Shown: positions 1-7,017 of the stretch, piece after piece
Layout: each line of letters begins with the position of its first letter
Numbering within the stretch: the stretch's first letter is position 1
DNA from: CAZJHX01 sp964545715
GTDB lineage: Bacteria; Myxococcota_A; UBA9042; GCA-2863065
Assembly: GCA_964545715.1 (NCBI GenBank)
Contig: CAZJHX010000023.1
Location: 19,984 to 83,983 of the forward strand
Direction of reading: 5' to 3'
Length of the DNA stretch: 64,000 nt
Position numbers and translations under genes: made by a program
Notes under the pieces: model-generated
Database searches by the model: none
The model's input: the letters and a program-made list of their open reading frames with translations, nothing else
Told to the model about the DNA's origin: nothing

Positions 1-159
1 CAGTACCCAACAGAACTCAGCCAAGCAGACTGTTGTTATGAGAAAGTCATCGCCGTTTGCGACGCCCTGTTGAATCAACGACTTGGCTGCCGCCTGTTGC
101 TCAAGATTGTCACTTACGACGAGGCGAACCAGGACGTTGGTGTCAAGCGTCGTCCGCAT
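1..159 (-). CDS. PIN-domain toxin (VapC-like), 3' part outside window
   Basis: This is the first 53 codons of a gene that runs off the window start. The translation begins MRTTLDTNVLVRLVVSDN and continues to ITTVCLAEFCWVL. That is the PIN-domain pattern: the first catalytic Asp at residue 6 in LDTNVLVR, a helix of Gln/Ala/Lys, then beta-strand ITTV followed by the second acidic residue, Glu48. PIN toxins are Mg-dependent RNases of type II toxin-antitoxin modules. The ATG at 159 lies inside the end of the upstream gene (stop at 143-145), a 17-base overlap typical of antitoxin-toxin pairs. The remaining catalytic Asp residues would lie outside the window, so activity cannot be judged. Confidence 0.85.
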   Translation of the reverse strand, partial: MRTTLDTNVLVRLVVSDNLEQQAAAKSLIQQGVANGDDFLITTVCLAEFCWVL

Positions 160-529
160 GAGCGCGCTCTTCAAACATGCGACCGATGGCGGCATCCATG
201 CCTTCGATCGAGACTTCTCCTTCCGCCTTGCCGAGAATCCCGACCAAGTCATCGAGAGTCCGATGGTGGATTCCCCGGTCAGACTGCATCGCGAAGGGGG
301 CCACTGTTTGGTCAAGGTCGCCCGGCGGCGGGTGGACCAGGACACAGACCAACGACGCCGCGACCGTCACGCCGAGTCCGCGAAGGGCAGTAGTGAACCC
401 GTTGATCGCCCTCTCGTTCGATTGACTGACGTACGCCGTCGGATCAGCGAGCACAGGCTCCTCGGTATGGGGTCGGATTTCCACGACTGCACCAACGTCT
501 GTTGCCTCTTTCAACCCATGAGCTTCCAA
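143..529 (-). CDS. Putative antitoxin partner of the PIN toxin
   Basis: This 128-residue frame opens with TTG at 529, four bases after the stop of the upstream gene. It ends in 17 bases of overlap with the PIN toxin. The last 45 residues (HHRTLDDLVGILG, then VSIEGMDAAIGRMFEERA) look like the toxin-binding tail of AbrB/VapB-type antitoxins, where a motif like SLEEMDxAI is usual. The N-terminal 80 residues show no AbrB DNA-binding domain in this or the other two frames. They include a hydrophobic stretch, GLGVTVAASLVCVLV. The functional protein might therefore start later, for example at the ATG of MQSDRGIHHRT, as a short tail-only antitoxin. The family call rests on the C-terminus and on context. 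Confidence 0.5.
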   Translation of the reverse strand: MEAHGLKEATDVGAVVEIRPHTEEPVLADPTAYVSQSNERAINGFTTALRGLGVTVAASLVCVLVHPPPGDLDQTVAPFAMQSDRGIHHRTLDDLVGILGKAEGEVSIEGMDAAIGRMFEERAHADDA

Positions 530-533
530 CTTC

Positions 534-1175
534 CTACCCCTGCGTCGCGCACGCTTTCCAATCAGCCAACAAGTCGCACAGTACTGCAGACGGCATTGTG
601 ACTTCCACCAGAGGATTCAGCCACAAGTCATCGACCTTCCCAGCAAGAACTTCATGCCGATTCCAGGCCTCCATTCCAGCGAAGACGATCGCAGCCCTGT
701 TCCCACTCCGAATCATCAACTCCATATCCGCGTCGATTGTCGCGCACGCAACTCCTTCACCGCCCTGGCTGATGCAGCCTTCGAACAACGCCTTGGAAGC
801 ATGCCCGACGGCTTTCTGTCCAACCTTCAGGAGCCAGGATTCCAGTCCCGAGCGGAAGGCGTCGTTCTCGTCAGCCCGACATCGAAATTGCTCCGGCGTG
901 TATCGGATTGCCAACACACGCGTGAGCGTATCGTTTAAGCGATGACACTGAGCAAATTGCAGTTCCGGGTTGCCGTACCGGTTTACAGCTCTTGCGGCAT
1001 CGGCAGCAAAGGTGGCGCTCGGTTTTGGGAATTTCGACCAATCCACGGCGGCGCGGACAACGTCGTGGTCCTGGCGGTCGACGCGAACTAGCAAACCCGA
1101 ACCAGACGCGGTAGCCGGCGCGGCAGGACGCGTCGATGTGCGGCGTCGGCGAGTTCCCGTCTTTTTCTTAACCAT
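534..1175 (-). CDS. Hypothetical protein, basic N-terminus
   Basis: This gene encodes 213 residues of unknown family. I chose the ATG at 1175 (MVKKKTGTRRRRTSTRP) because the open frame upstream of it is low-complexity and shows no start context. The first 25 residues are very basic and rich in Pro, Ala and Ser, as in a disordered nucleic-acid-binding tail. The rest is a soluble mixed alpha/beta sequence with several Cys and no transmembrane segment. The stop sits four bases before the TTG of the antitoxin-like gene, so all three genes at this edge could be one transcript. The DNA here is visibly less GC-rich than the neighbouring genes, which fits an acquired segment. Confidence 0.55.
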   Translation of the reverse strand: MVKKKTGTRRRRTSTRPAAPATASGSGLLVRVDRQDHDVVRAAVDWSKFPKPSATFAADAARAVNRYGNPELQFAQCHRLNDTLTRVLAIRYTPEQFRCRADENDAFRSGLESWLLKVGQKAVGHASKALFEGCISQGGEGVACATIDADMELMIRSGNRAAIVFAGMEAWNRHEVLAGKVDDLWLNPLVEVTMPSAVLCDLLADWKACATQG

Positions 1176-1301
1176 CGTCGGATCATAGGGCAAGGATGAG
1201 ACTTGGCAACCCTTCGCCCCGCGAGCTTGGCGTCGACTGCCTAACTCAGAATCACCGGACTCGCGCCCCCCGCTGGGCGTTGTCCGCCAGCAGCTACGCA
1301 T

Positions 1302-1814
1302 TTAATCTCTCAGGTCCAACTCCACCATCAAGTCGTTGGCGATGTGCTCCAGTGTGGCGCCGAGGGTGTCCAGGGACATGCCCGCCGGTACGCGCAGCTC
1401 GGCGAGCGCCTTGAACAGGGGATCGCCGCTCATCGGGGCGGCCGCGACCTCGGTCTGCAGCTCTTCGACGTTGACGCCGTGGCCGGCCAGGGCGCGGCTG
1501 ATCTCGCTGACGATGCCGGGACGGTCGTTGCCGATCAGCTCCAACACGACCGTCTGAGACGCGGCCGGGGCCTTCTCCTCGCTGCGCGCGACCAGCACTT
1601 TGATGCCCTGGGACTCCAGCGCGTTGAGCGCCGAGACCAGCGCCTCCGCGTTGTCGGAGGACACGCTGATGTGCAGCAGACCGGCGAACTTGCCCGCCAG
1701 CTGAGCCATGCGGCTCTCCAGCCAGTTGGCGTCGTGCTTGGCGATCGTATCGGACAGGACTTCCACCAGACCGACCCGGTCTGGACCCAAGATCGTGAGG
1801 ACGAGCGAGATCAT
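1302..1814 (-). CDS. Tandem ACT-domain protein, GcvR-like
   Basis: The protein has 170 residues and consists of two ACT domains. The first begins at the start, MISLVLTILGPDRVGLVEVL. The second starts near residue 90 with VVLELIGNDRPGIVSEISRAL. The GPDRVGLV and NDRPGIVSEI signatures are the ligand-binding turns of ACT domains. The same two-domain layout and length are found in the glycine cleavage repressor family (GcvR), which senses amino acids and acts by protein contact. The ATG at 1814 places the first beta strand at the N-terminus, so the much longer open frame upstream is spurious. The gene is divergent from the lipoprotein gene at 1849, with only 34 bases between starts. No glycine cleavage gene is in the window, so its target is unknown. 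Confidence 0.75.
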   Translation of the reverse strand: MISLVLTILGPDRVGLVEVLSDTIAKHDANWLESRMAQLAGKFAGLLHISVSSDNAEALVSALNALESQGIKVLVARSEEKAPAASQTVVLELIGNDRPGIVSEISRALAGHGVNVEELQTEVAAAPMSGDPLFKALAELRVPAGMSLDTLGATLEHIANDLMVELDLRD

Positions 1815-1848
1815 GCCGGGACCATACGGCGTGGTAAGGTTCTGCGCA

Positions 1849-4296
1849 ATGAGACACATCATGACGCTTGCGGCCCTGTTGGGCTTGCTGTTGGCAGGTT
1901 GCGGCGACGATGGGACGACCTCCCAGCCGCCCGCTTCCGATGTTGCCGTCACGACAGATACCGCGGCTGAGGACGTACCCGTCGCCGATGAGGGCCCGCC
2001 GCCCGACGAGGACACCGGGCCACCGCCGTGGGAGCCGCCGCCGGTCGCGCCGGACGATACGCGTGAGGCGATCGTCATCGAGAAGTGGATGGTCACCACC
2101 TTTGCCGGCGGCAGCCCGATCGGCGACGCGGTGGATGCCGGGACGTTTACGTATCCCAAGCTGGGCTCGGATCAGGGCGCGTTCTGGACCCAGATCCCGA
2201 CCGGCGAAAACGGCGCGATTCCGGTGCCTGCAACGGCACCGTACTTCTACATCATCGGGCAGCTGACCTTGGACGAGGCGACGTCGATCATCGTGCGCCT
2301 GGACGGGGTCTTCTCGCTGCGCGTCGGCGGCGAGCGGCTGCCGGGCGACCCGTACAACAGCAAGCGGCACCGCACACCGCTGCGGCTGGAGGCGGGCGAG
2401 CACCTGCTGATCATCCAAGGGGCGCTGCGCGGGTCCCCGCCGCAGATCGAGTTGGAGAGCACGCAGCACGAGGTGGTGTTCAACCTGGCGGACGTGACCG
2501 CGCCGGACCTGGAGCCCGAGCCGCCGCATCAGGAGCTGGTCGGGCTGCCGATCCTGAACTTCACGGGCGCCACGGCGCTGCCGGTGTTTGCACGGGTGCT
2601 GGAGGACGACAACGTCGAGGCGTCGGTGCTGGAGATCCCCAGCGTGCTTCACGGCGCGTCGGTACAGGTGCCGTTTGAGCTGACACCCAAAGCCGGGTTC
2701 GTGGCGGACGGCGAGCCGATCACGATTACGCTGCGCCTGGAGTCGCCGTCGCTGCAGTGGTCGTACGAGCAGGCGGTGGAGATCCCGACGCGCGCGGAAG
2801 GAGACGGCCCGGTGCGGCGCACGTTCCGGTCGCGCATAGACAACTCGGTGCAGTTTTATGGGGTGCGCGAGCCGCCCGAGATCGAGCCGGGCAAGCAGTA
2901 CTCCCTGCTGCTGTCGCTGCACGGCGCCGGGGTCAACGCCAAGGGGCAGGCGGGGTCGTACTCGCCCAAGGACTGGGCGTTCACGGTGGCGGCGACCAAC
3001 CGGCGCGAGTTCGGCTTTGACTGGGAGTCTTTCGGCCGGCTGGATGGGCTGGAGGTGCTGGACCTGGCGCACAGCGCGCTGCCGGTATCCAAAGAGCACA
3101 CCTATCTGGGCGGGCACTCGATGGGCGGGCACGGCTCGTGGCAATTCGGGGTGCTGTTTCCCGGCAAATTCGCGGTGGTGGGCCCCAGCGCGGGGTGGAT
3201 CGACTTTGAGCTGTACGCGGGGCCGGCGCTGCCGACGGGCATCTTCGGGCACGCGGCGATCTCCAGCCACACGCTCTACTACAAGGAGAACCTGGCCAAG
3301 CGCGGCGTCTACATCATCCACGGCGACAAGGACGACAACGTGCCGGTCAAACACGCGCAGCAGATGTTTCAAGAGCTGGAGGGCATCGTCGAGGACCTGC
3401 ACTACCACGAGGAGCCGGGCGCCGGGCACTGGTGGAACGGTGACAAGTCGGAGGGCGCGGACTGCGTGGACTGGCCGCCGTTCATGGAGCTGATGCAGGA
3501 GCGCACGCTGGACCTCACCGAGCTGGATTTTCAGTTCATCTCGGCCACGCCGGCCGTCAACCCACAGCACTCGTACGCGACCATCATGTCCGTGGAGTCG
3601 GCCGCTGAGACCGCCAAGCTGGTGTCCGCCAACGACGCCGGGACGGTGACGCTGACGACGACCAACGTGCGCTCACTGGTGCTGGACGGCGACGCGCTCA
3701 AGGCCCGTGACGTGACCGAGATCGTGGTCGACGGCACCAGCCACGCCGTGGACGGCGGCGCCATCGAGGTGGGCCCGCAGACCGGCAAAAAGCCGCACAT
3801 GAACGGGCCGCTGGTGCAGGTGTTTCAGAGCCCGTTCTGCCTGGTCTGGGCCGACGGCTCGCCTGTCGAGTTCCAGCGCTATGCAGCGTTTCTGCTGTCG
3901 ACTTGGAACATCATTGGCAACGGCACAGCCTGTGCGATGCCGCTGTCCGAGCTGACCGACGCGCACCGGGCGGAGCACAACATCATCTACCTGGGCGTGC
4001 CGATGGAGCAGGTGCCGCTGCCCGAGAGCATCCCGATGGCGTGGGACGAGCTGAACGTAACCGTGTACGGCGTGGACCGCCCCGCGGCAGCGCTGGGCTT
4101 CATCTTTCCCGAGGGCGACCGTCTCGGCGCCGTCTTCACGACCACGCGCACCCACGAGTATCTGCTGTTCAGGCTGTCGCCGTTCAACTCTCGCTTCTGG
4201 ATCCCCGACTTCCTGGTATGGGCTGACGGCGGCGCTCAGGCAGCGGGCTTCTTTGACTCGGACTGGAACTTCAACGCCGCATTGAGCTTGCCGTGA
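1849..4296 (+). CDS. Lipoprotein with alpha/beta-hydrolase (esterase) domain
   Basis: This 815-residue secreted protein starts at ATG 1849, with a TAAGG ribosome site about 10 bases upstream. The signal peptide ends in the lipobox LLLAGC, and the next 40 residues are Asp/Thr/Pro-rich linker. A beta-sandwich-like region fills the N-terminal half. From about residue 350 there is an alpha/beta-hydrolase core with the nucleophile elbow GGHSMGGHGSW (Ser near residue 424), the acid in IIHGDKDDNVP (about residue 492) and the His in GAGHWWNG (about residue 525). This arrangement resembles the esterase/PHB-depolymerase (LpqC) branch. The last 270 residues are not recognised. Its stop overlaps the GTG start of the next lipoprotein, so the two are co-translated. 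Confidence 0.75.
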   Translation: MRHIMTLAALLGLLLAGCGDDGTTSQPPASDVAVTTDTAAEDVPVADEGPPPDEDTGPPPWEPPPVAPDDTREAIVIEKWMVTTFAGGSPIGDAVDAGTFTYPKLGSDQGAFWTQIPTGENGAIPVPATAPYFYIIGQLTLDEATSIIVRLDGVFSLRVGGERLPGDPYNSKRHRTPLRLEAGEHLLIIQGALRGSPPQIELESTQHEVVFNLADVTAPDLEPEPPHQELVGLPILNFTGATALPVFARVLEDDNVEASVLEIPSVLHGASVQVPFELTPKAGFVADGEPITITLRLESPSLQWSYEQAVEIPTRAEGDGPVRRTFRSRIDNSVQFYGVREPPEIEPGKQYSLLLSLHGAGVNAKGQAGSYSPKDWAFTVAATNRREFGFDWESFGRLDGLEVLDLAHSALPVSKEHTYLGGHSMGGHGSWQFGVLFPGKFAVVGPSAGWIDFELYAGPALPTGIFGHAAISSHTLYYKENLAKRGVYIIHGDKDDNVPVKHAQQMFQELEGIVEDLHYHEEPGAGHWWNGDKSEGADCVDWPPFMELMQERTLDLTELDFQFISATPAVNPQHSYATIMSVESAAETAKLVSANDAGTVTLTTTNVRSLVLDGDALKARDVTEIVVDGTSHAVDGGAIEVGPQTGKKPHMNGPLVQVFQSPFCLVWADGSPVEFQRYAAFLLSTWNIIGNGTACAMPLSELTDAHRAEHNIIYLGVPMEQVPLPESIPMAWDELNVTVYGVDRPAAALGFIFPEGDRLGAVFTTTRTHEYLLFRLSPFNSRFWIPDFLVWADGGAQAAGFFDSDWNFNAALSLP

Positions 4297-5819
4297 GACG
4301 ACCGCTGGTTTTGACAATCCTCGCCGCGTGGACCCTGTCCTGCGGTGCTGAAGACGCCACTGAGCCGACGACAGCCGGGGACCTTCAGGCGCTGACCTCC
4401 CCGGACGGCAAAGCGGACAAGGTGGGCGACCGCAGCGTGCTCTTCGACCTGACGGGCGAGCCGTCCATCACCGGCTTCGGCTACGTCGGCATCGCGGTTG
4501 TGAAGGATATCGACGGCGAGACCATGAAGGTGGAGAGCGAGCGCATCGTGCTGCACCCGCGGCCGGACGAGACCGTGGAGATCACGGTAACGCCGATGGG
4601 CGTAGTGGCCAGCCACACCGACGATCTGCAGTACACGCTGTACGTGCGCGGCGAGGGCGAGGCATGGTGGTCTCTGCAGCTGCGGTATCCGGACGGCGAG
4701 GCGGTCTCGCGCTATGAGCAGGTGTCGCTGGATCTGCCTGACAAGCGACTGTCGTTTTACACGCGCAACGGCGACGGCGACCGCCTGCAGGGCGACGTCT
4801 CGCTGGAGGGTCTGCTGGGCGACCACACCGAGGTGGCGGTAGCCGTGTCGCCTTACGCCACATGGTTCAGCCTGGTCGGCGCCTACGACTACACATTGGA
4901 CGCCGACTGCAGCGGACGCGCCTGCACGGCCCCCAACACCGAGGGCCTGCTGGAGACGTACGTGCTGTCGCGTGCGGACCAGTTTCCCGAAGGCGGCGTG
5001 TACGACTCCCAGTCGCGCTCCTTCTTTGTGGGCAGCCTCACGGACGCCAGCATCACGCGCGTGTCGGCGGACGGCTATGAGCGAATCATCTTCGCGGGCG
5101 AGGACGGCGCCGGCACGCTGGGCATGACCATCGACCAGGACGAGCGGCAGCTGTGGGTCTGCAAGATCCTGGACAACGACACGCTGGACGGCGCGATCTG
5201 GATCTTTGACCTGGACACCGAAGAGCGGGTGCACAACATCGATCTGGCGCAGGCCGCCGAGCACGCCAACTGCAACGACCTGGTGATCGCGACCCCGGGC
5301 GTGGCGCTGGTGGCCGACCGCGAGCTGCCGCACATCTATCGCGTGGACGGCGAGCGCGAGACCGTAGAGATCTGGGCCAAGCACCACCTGTTGGAGTCGC
5401 ATCTGGTCGGCACCAACGGCATCGCGATCACACCCGATCGTAGCGCCGTCATCGCCACGAACTACCTGCCGGCGCGCCTGATGGTCATGCCGATGGACGA
5501 CCCTGATGACGTCCAGAAGATCGACCTGCGCGGCGACGCCTTCTTCGACGGTCTGGGTGGCGCCGACGGCATCGTCTTCTACGGCAACGCGCTGTACGTG
5601 TCGTTTCCCAACAAGGTCGCGCGCGTCGTCCCCGAGGGGCGGTCCTGGCTGGACGCGCGCGTACAAACCGCCAAGCTGCCCGAGGGCGGCTACTCAGCCG
5701 TCACGCTGGCCGGCACCGACCTCTATCTGATCCGCGGGCAGGTCGTGAAGTACGTGCTCGGGTCCGACCCGGACCTGCCTTTCAAAATCCGGCGCTTCGA
5801 CTGGAGCACGTTCGACTAG
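4293..5819 (+). CDS. Beta-propeller (SMP-30/NHL-like) lipoprotein
   Basis: The gene encodes 508 residues from a GTG whose last bases overlap the upstream TGA (GTGA), which shows translational coupling to the esterase lipoprotein. The signal peptide MRRPLVLTILAAWTLSC ends in a lipobox-like Cys. Residues 40-210 look like a beta-sandwich. From about 215 there are propeller-like strands (GGVYDSQSRSFFVGSL, LGMTIDQDERQLWV, NGIAITPDRSAVIATNYLPA) of the kind found in SMP-30/gluconolactonase and strictosidine-synthase-like proteins. No catalytic metal site could be identified with confidence, so it may bind rather than hydrolyse. It is probably exported and membrane-anchored next to the esterase. Confidence 0.7.
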   Translation: MRRPLVLTILAAWTLSCGAEDATEPTTAGDLQALTSPDGKADKVGDRSVLFDLTGEPSITGFGYVGIAVVKDIDGETMKVESERIVLHPRPDETVEITVTPMGVVASHTDDLQYTLYVRGEGEAWWSLQLRYPDGEAVSRYEQVSLDLPDKRLSFYTRNGDGDRLQGDVSLEGLLGDHTEVAVAVSPYATWFSLVGAYDYTLDADCSGRACTAPNTEGLLETYVLSRADQFPEGGVYDSQSRSFFVGSLTDASITRVSADGYERIIFAGEDGAGTLGMTIDQDERQLWVCKILDNDTLDGAIWIFDLDTEERVHNIDLAQAAEHANCNDLVIATPGVALVADRELPHIYRVDGERETVEIWAKHHLLESHLVGTNGIAITPDRSAVIATNYLPARLMVMPMDDPDDVQKIDLRGDAFFDGLGGADGIVFYGNALYVSFPNKVARVVPEGRSWLDARVQTAKLPEGGYSAVTLAGTDLYLIRGQVVKYVLGSDPDLPFKIRRFDWSTFD

Positions 5820-5826
5820 ATCCAAC

Positions 5827-5852
5827 GGGGACGTGGCGCGTCTACGTTCCCC
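5827..5852. terminator. Weak stem-loop after the lipoprotein operon
   Basis: GGGGACGT pairs with ACGTTCCCC across a 9-base loop, with one bulged T, directly after the stop at 5819. No T-run follows. It may terminate or protect the 3' end of the two-gene operon. Confidence 0.3.
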
Positions 5853-5939
5853 ATGCTCGATCAACGCCTCCCTGCTCTCGCTCTGATCATCACACTCTGC
5901 CTCGTGTCGTGCTGCCGGCGGACCTGCCGTCAGGCTAAA

Positions 5940-6641
5940 CTAAAGCAGTGGGAACCGGGTCGCGCTCAGGTGCCCGTCATCGTCCGTGGTGAAGTGCGCG
6001 CGCGCTCCCTCGGGCAGCAACGTCTCGTCGACGGTGCAGGCGGCATCGAAGACGTGGGTGACCAGCACGCGCGTAACCTGTGACGAGCGGTTCTCGAAGC
6101 TGCCGTGAAACGTCAGGCAGTGGTGCAGGCTGACGTCGCCGGGCTCGAGCTCCACCGGGATCGCGGCGTCCAGCTCGGCCGGCGAGAGATCGGCGACCGC
6201 GCCTGGCGCGATGATGTCGCCAAAGACATCCGTATCGCCTGACCACGGGGTCTCGTGGCTGCGGCCCAGGACGTACAGGCAGCCGGTCTCGACGGTTGAC
6301 GGGGTCAGCGCCAGCCGCACCGAGATCGTCGCCGGGGGGCGCAGATACCCGGTGTAGGTGACGTCGCGATGCCACTCAACCCGGTGGTCCCCGGGGGGCT
6401 TGAACAGCAGACCGTCCTGCAGCAGCTGGACGCGCTCACAGCCCAGCGCCTGCGCCCCCAGGCGTCCGACGTGGGCGCCCGGAGCAAAGACCGCGTCGAG
6501 CGTGCGTGGCGCGGGCAGCTGGACCAGCGCGGTGGGTGTGGGGACCAGCCGGGTGGCGGCGACATCGAGGGCGGCGACAACTTCCGGCGCCACCGCTTGA
6601 CGGACCACAGCCCACCCGTTTTTAGCAAAGAAGCGCTCCAT
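5940..6641 (-). CDS. Phytanoyl-CoA dioxygenase (PhyH) family protein
   Basis: The 233 residues fit a single PhyH-type Fe(II)/2-oxoglutarate oxygenase domain. The iron site is visible: His91 and Asp93 in VEWHRDVTY, the distal His179 in LTFHGSFENRSS, and Arg191 as the likely 2-oxoglutarate anchor. Upstream there is a basic KPPGDHR loop, common in the family. These cytoplasmic enzymes hydroxylate small molecules, and the substrate here cannot be read from sequence. The ATG at 6641 shares one base with the stop of the small lipoprotein gene upstream (TGATG), so the two are translationally coupled. Confidence 0.85.
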   Translation of the reverse strand: MERFFAKNGWAVVRQAVAPEVVAALDVAATRLVPTPTALVQLPAPRTLDAVFAPGAHVGRLGAQALGCERVQLLQDGLLFKPPGDHRVEWHRDVTYTGYLRPPATISVRLALTPSTVETGCLYVLGRSHETPWSGDTDVFGDIIAPGAVADLSPAELDAAIPVELEPGDVSLHHCLTFHGSFENRSSQVTRVLVTHVFDAACTVDETLLPEGARAHFTTDDDGHLSATRFPLL

Positions 6642-7003
6642 CAGCGCTGGGGGAGCTTGATGTCGACCGTGCGCGTCTTGCCACGCTGCAGCTCGAACCA
6701 GCGCGAGGGAAACGGTGCGCGATGGGGCAGCTGCACCATGACGCGGTAGGCGCCGACCGGCAGCTCCTTGAAGCTGAAGCGGCCGTCGGTCAGGACCTGC
6801 TCGCCGTAGGGCTCCATCAGGCGCTGCAGCTCGACCACGACCTCACCGGTGATGGGCTGGCCCTGAGCGGAGAGGACACGCCCGGTGAGATTGCAGTCGC
6901 CGCGCGGCCGCTCGACCACCGGGTCTGACGGCGTCACCACCTGGGGGCTCGAGCAGCCTGCGAGGAGGACGAGGGCGACGAGTGTGAGGCGCATCGTGGG
7001 CAT
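6641..7003 (-). CDS. Small lipoprotein, carboxypeptidase-regulatory-like fold
   Basis: This protein has 120 residues. The signal peptide MPTMRLTLVALVLLAGC ends in a clear lipobox, LAGC. After a short Pro-rich linker there is one beta-sandwich of the carboxypeptidase regulatory type: CNLTGRVLSAQGQPITG, then GRFSFKELPVGAYRVMV, ending in a basic strand. Such domains act as binding or structural modules on the cell surface. The start may instead be the second Met at 6994. It is coupled to the PhyH gene and divergent from the helicase, with 14 bases between starts. Confidence 0.75.
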   Translation of the reverse strand: MPTMRLTLVALVLLAGCSSPQVVTPSDPVVERPRGDCNLTGRVLSAQGQPITGEVVVELQRLMEPYGEQVLTDGRFSFKELPVGAYRVMVQLPHRAPFPSRWFELQRGKTRTVDIKLPQR

Positions 7004-7017
7004 GATACGGTGCCGCG

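Noticed and set aside
1815..3570. Long upstream extensions of the ACT gene and a 758-residue minus frame over the esterase gene
   Set aside because: They are low-complexity frames opposite a well-supported lipoprotein gene. The ACT fold starts at 1814.
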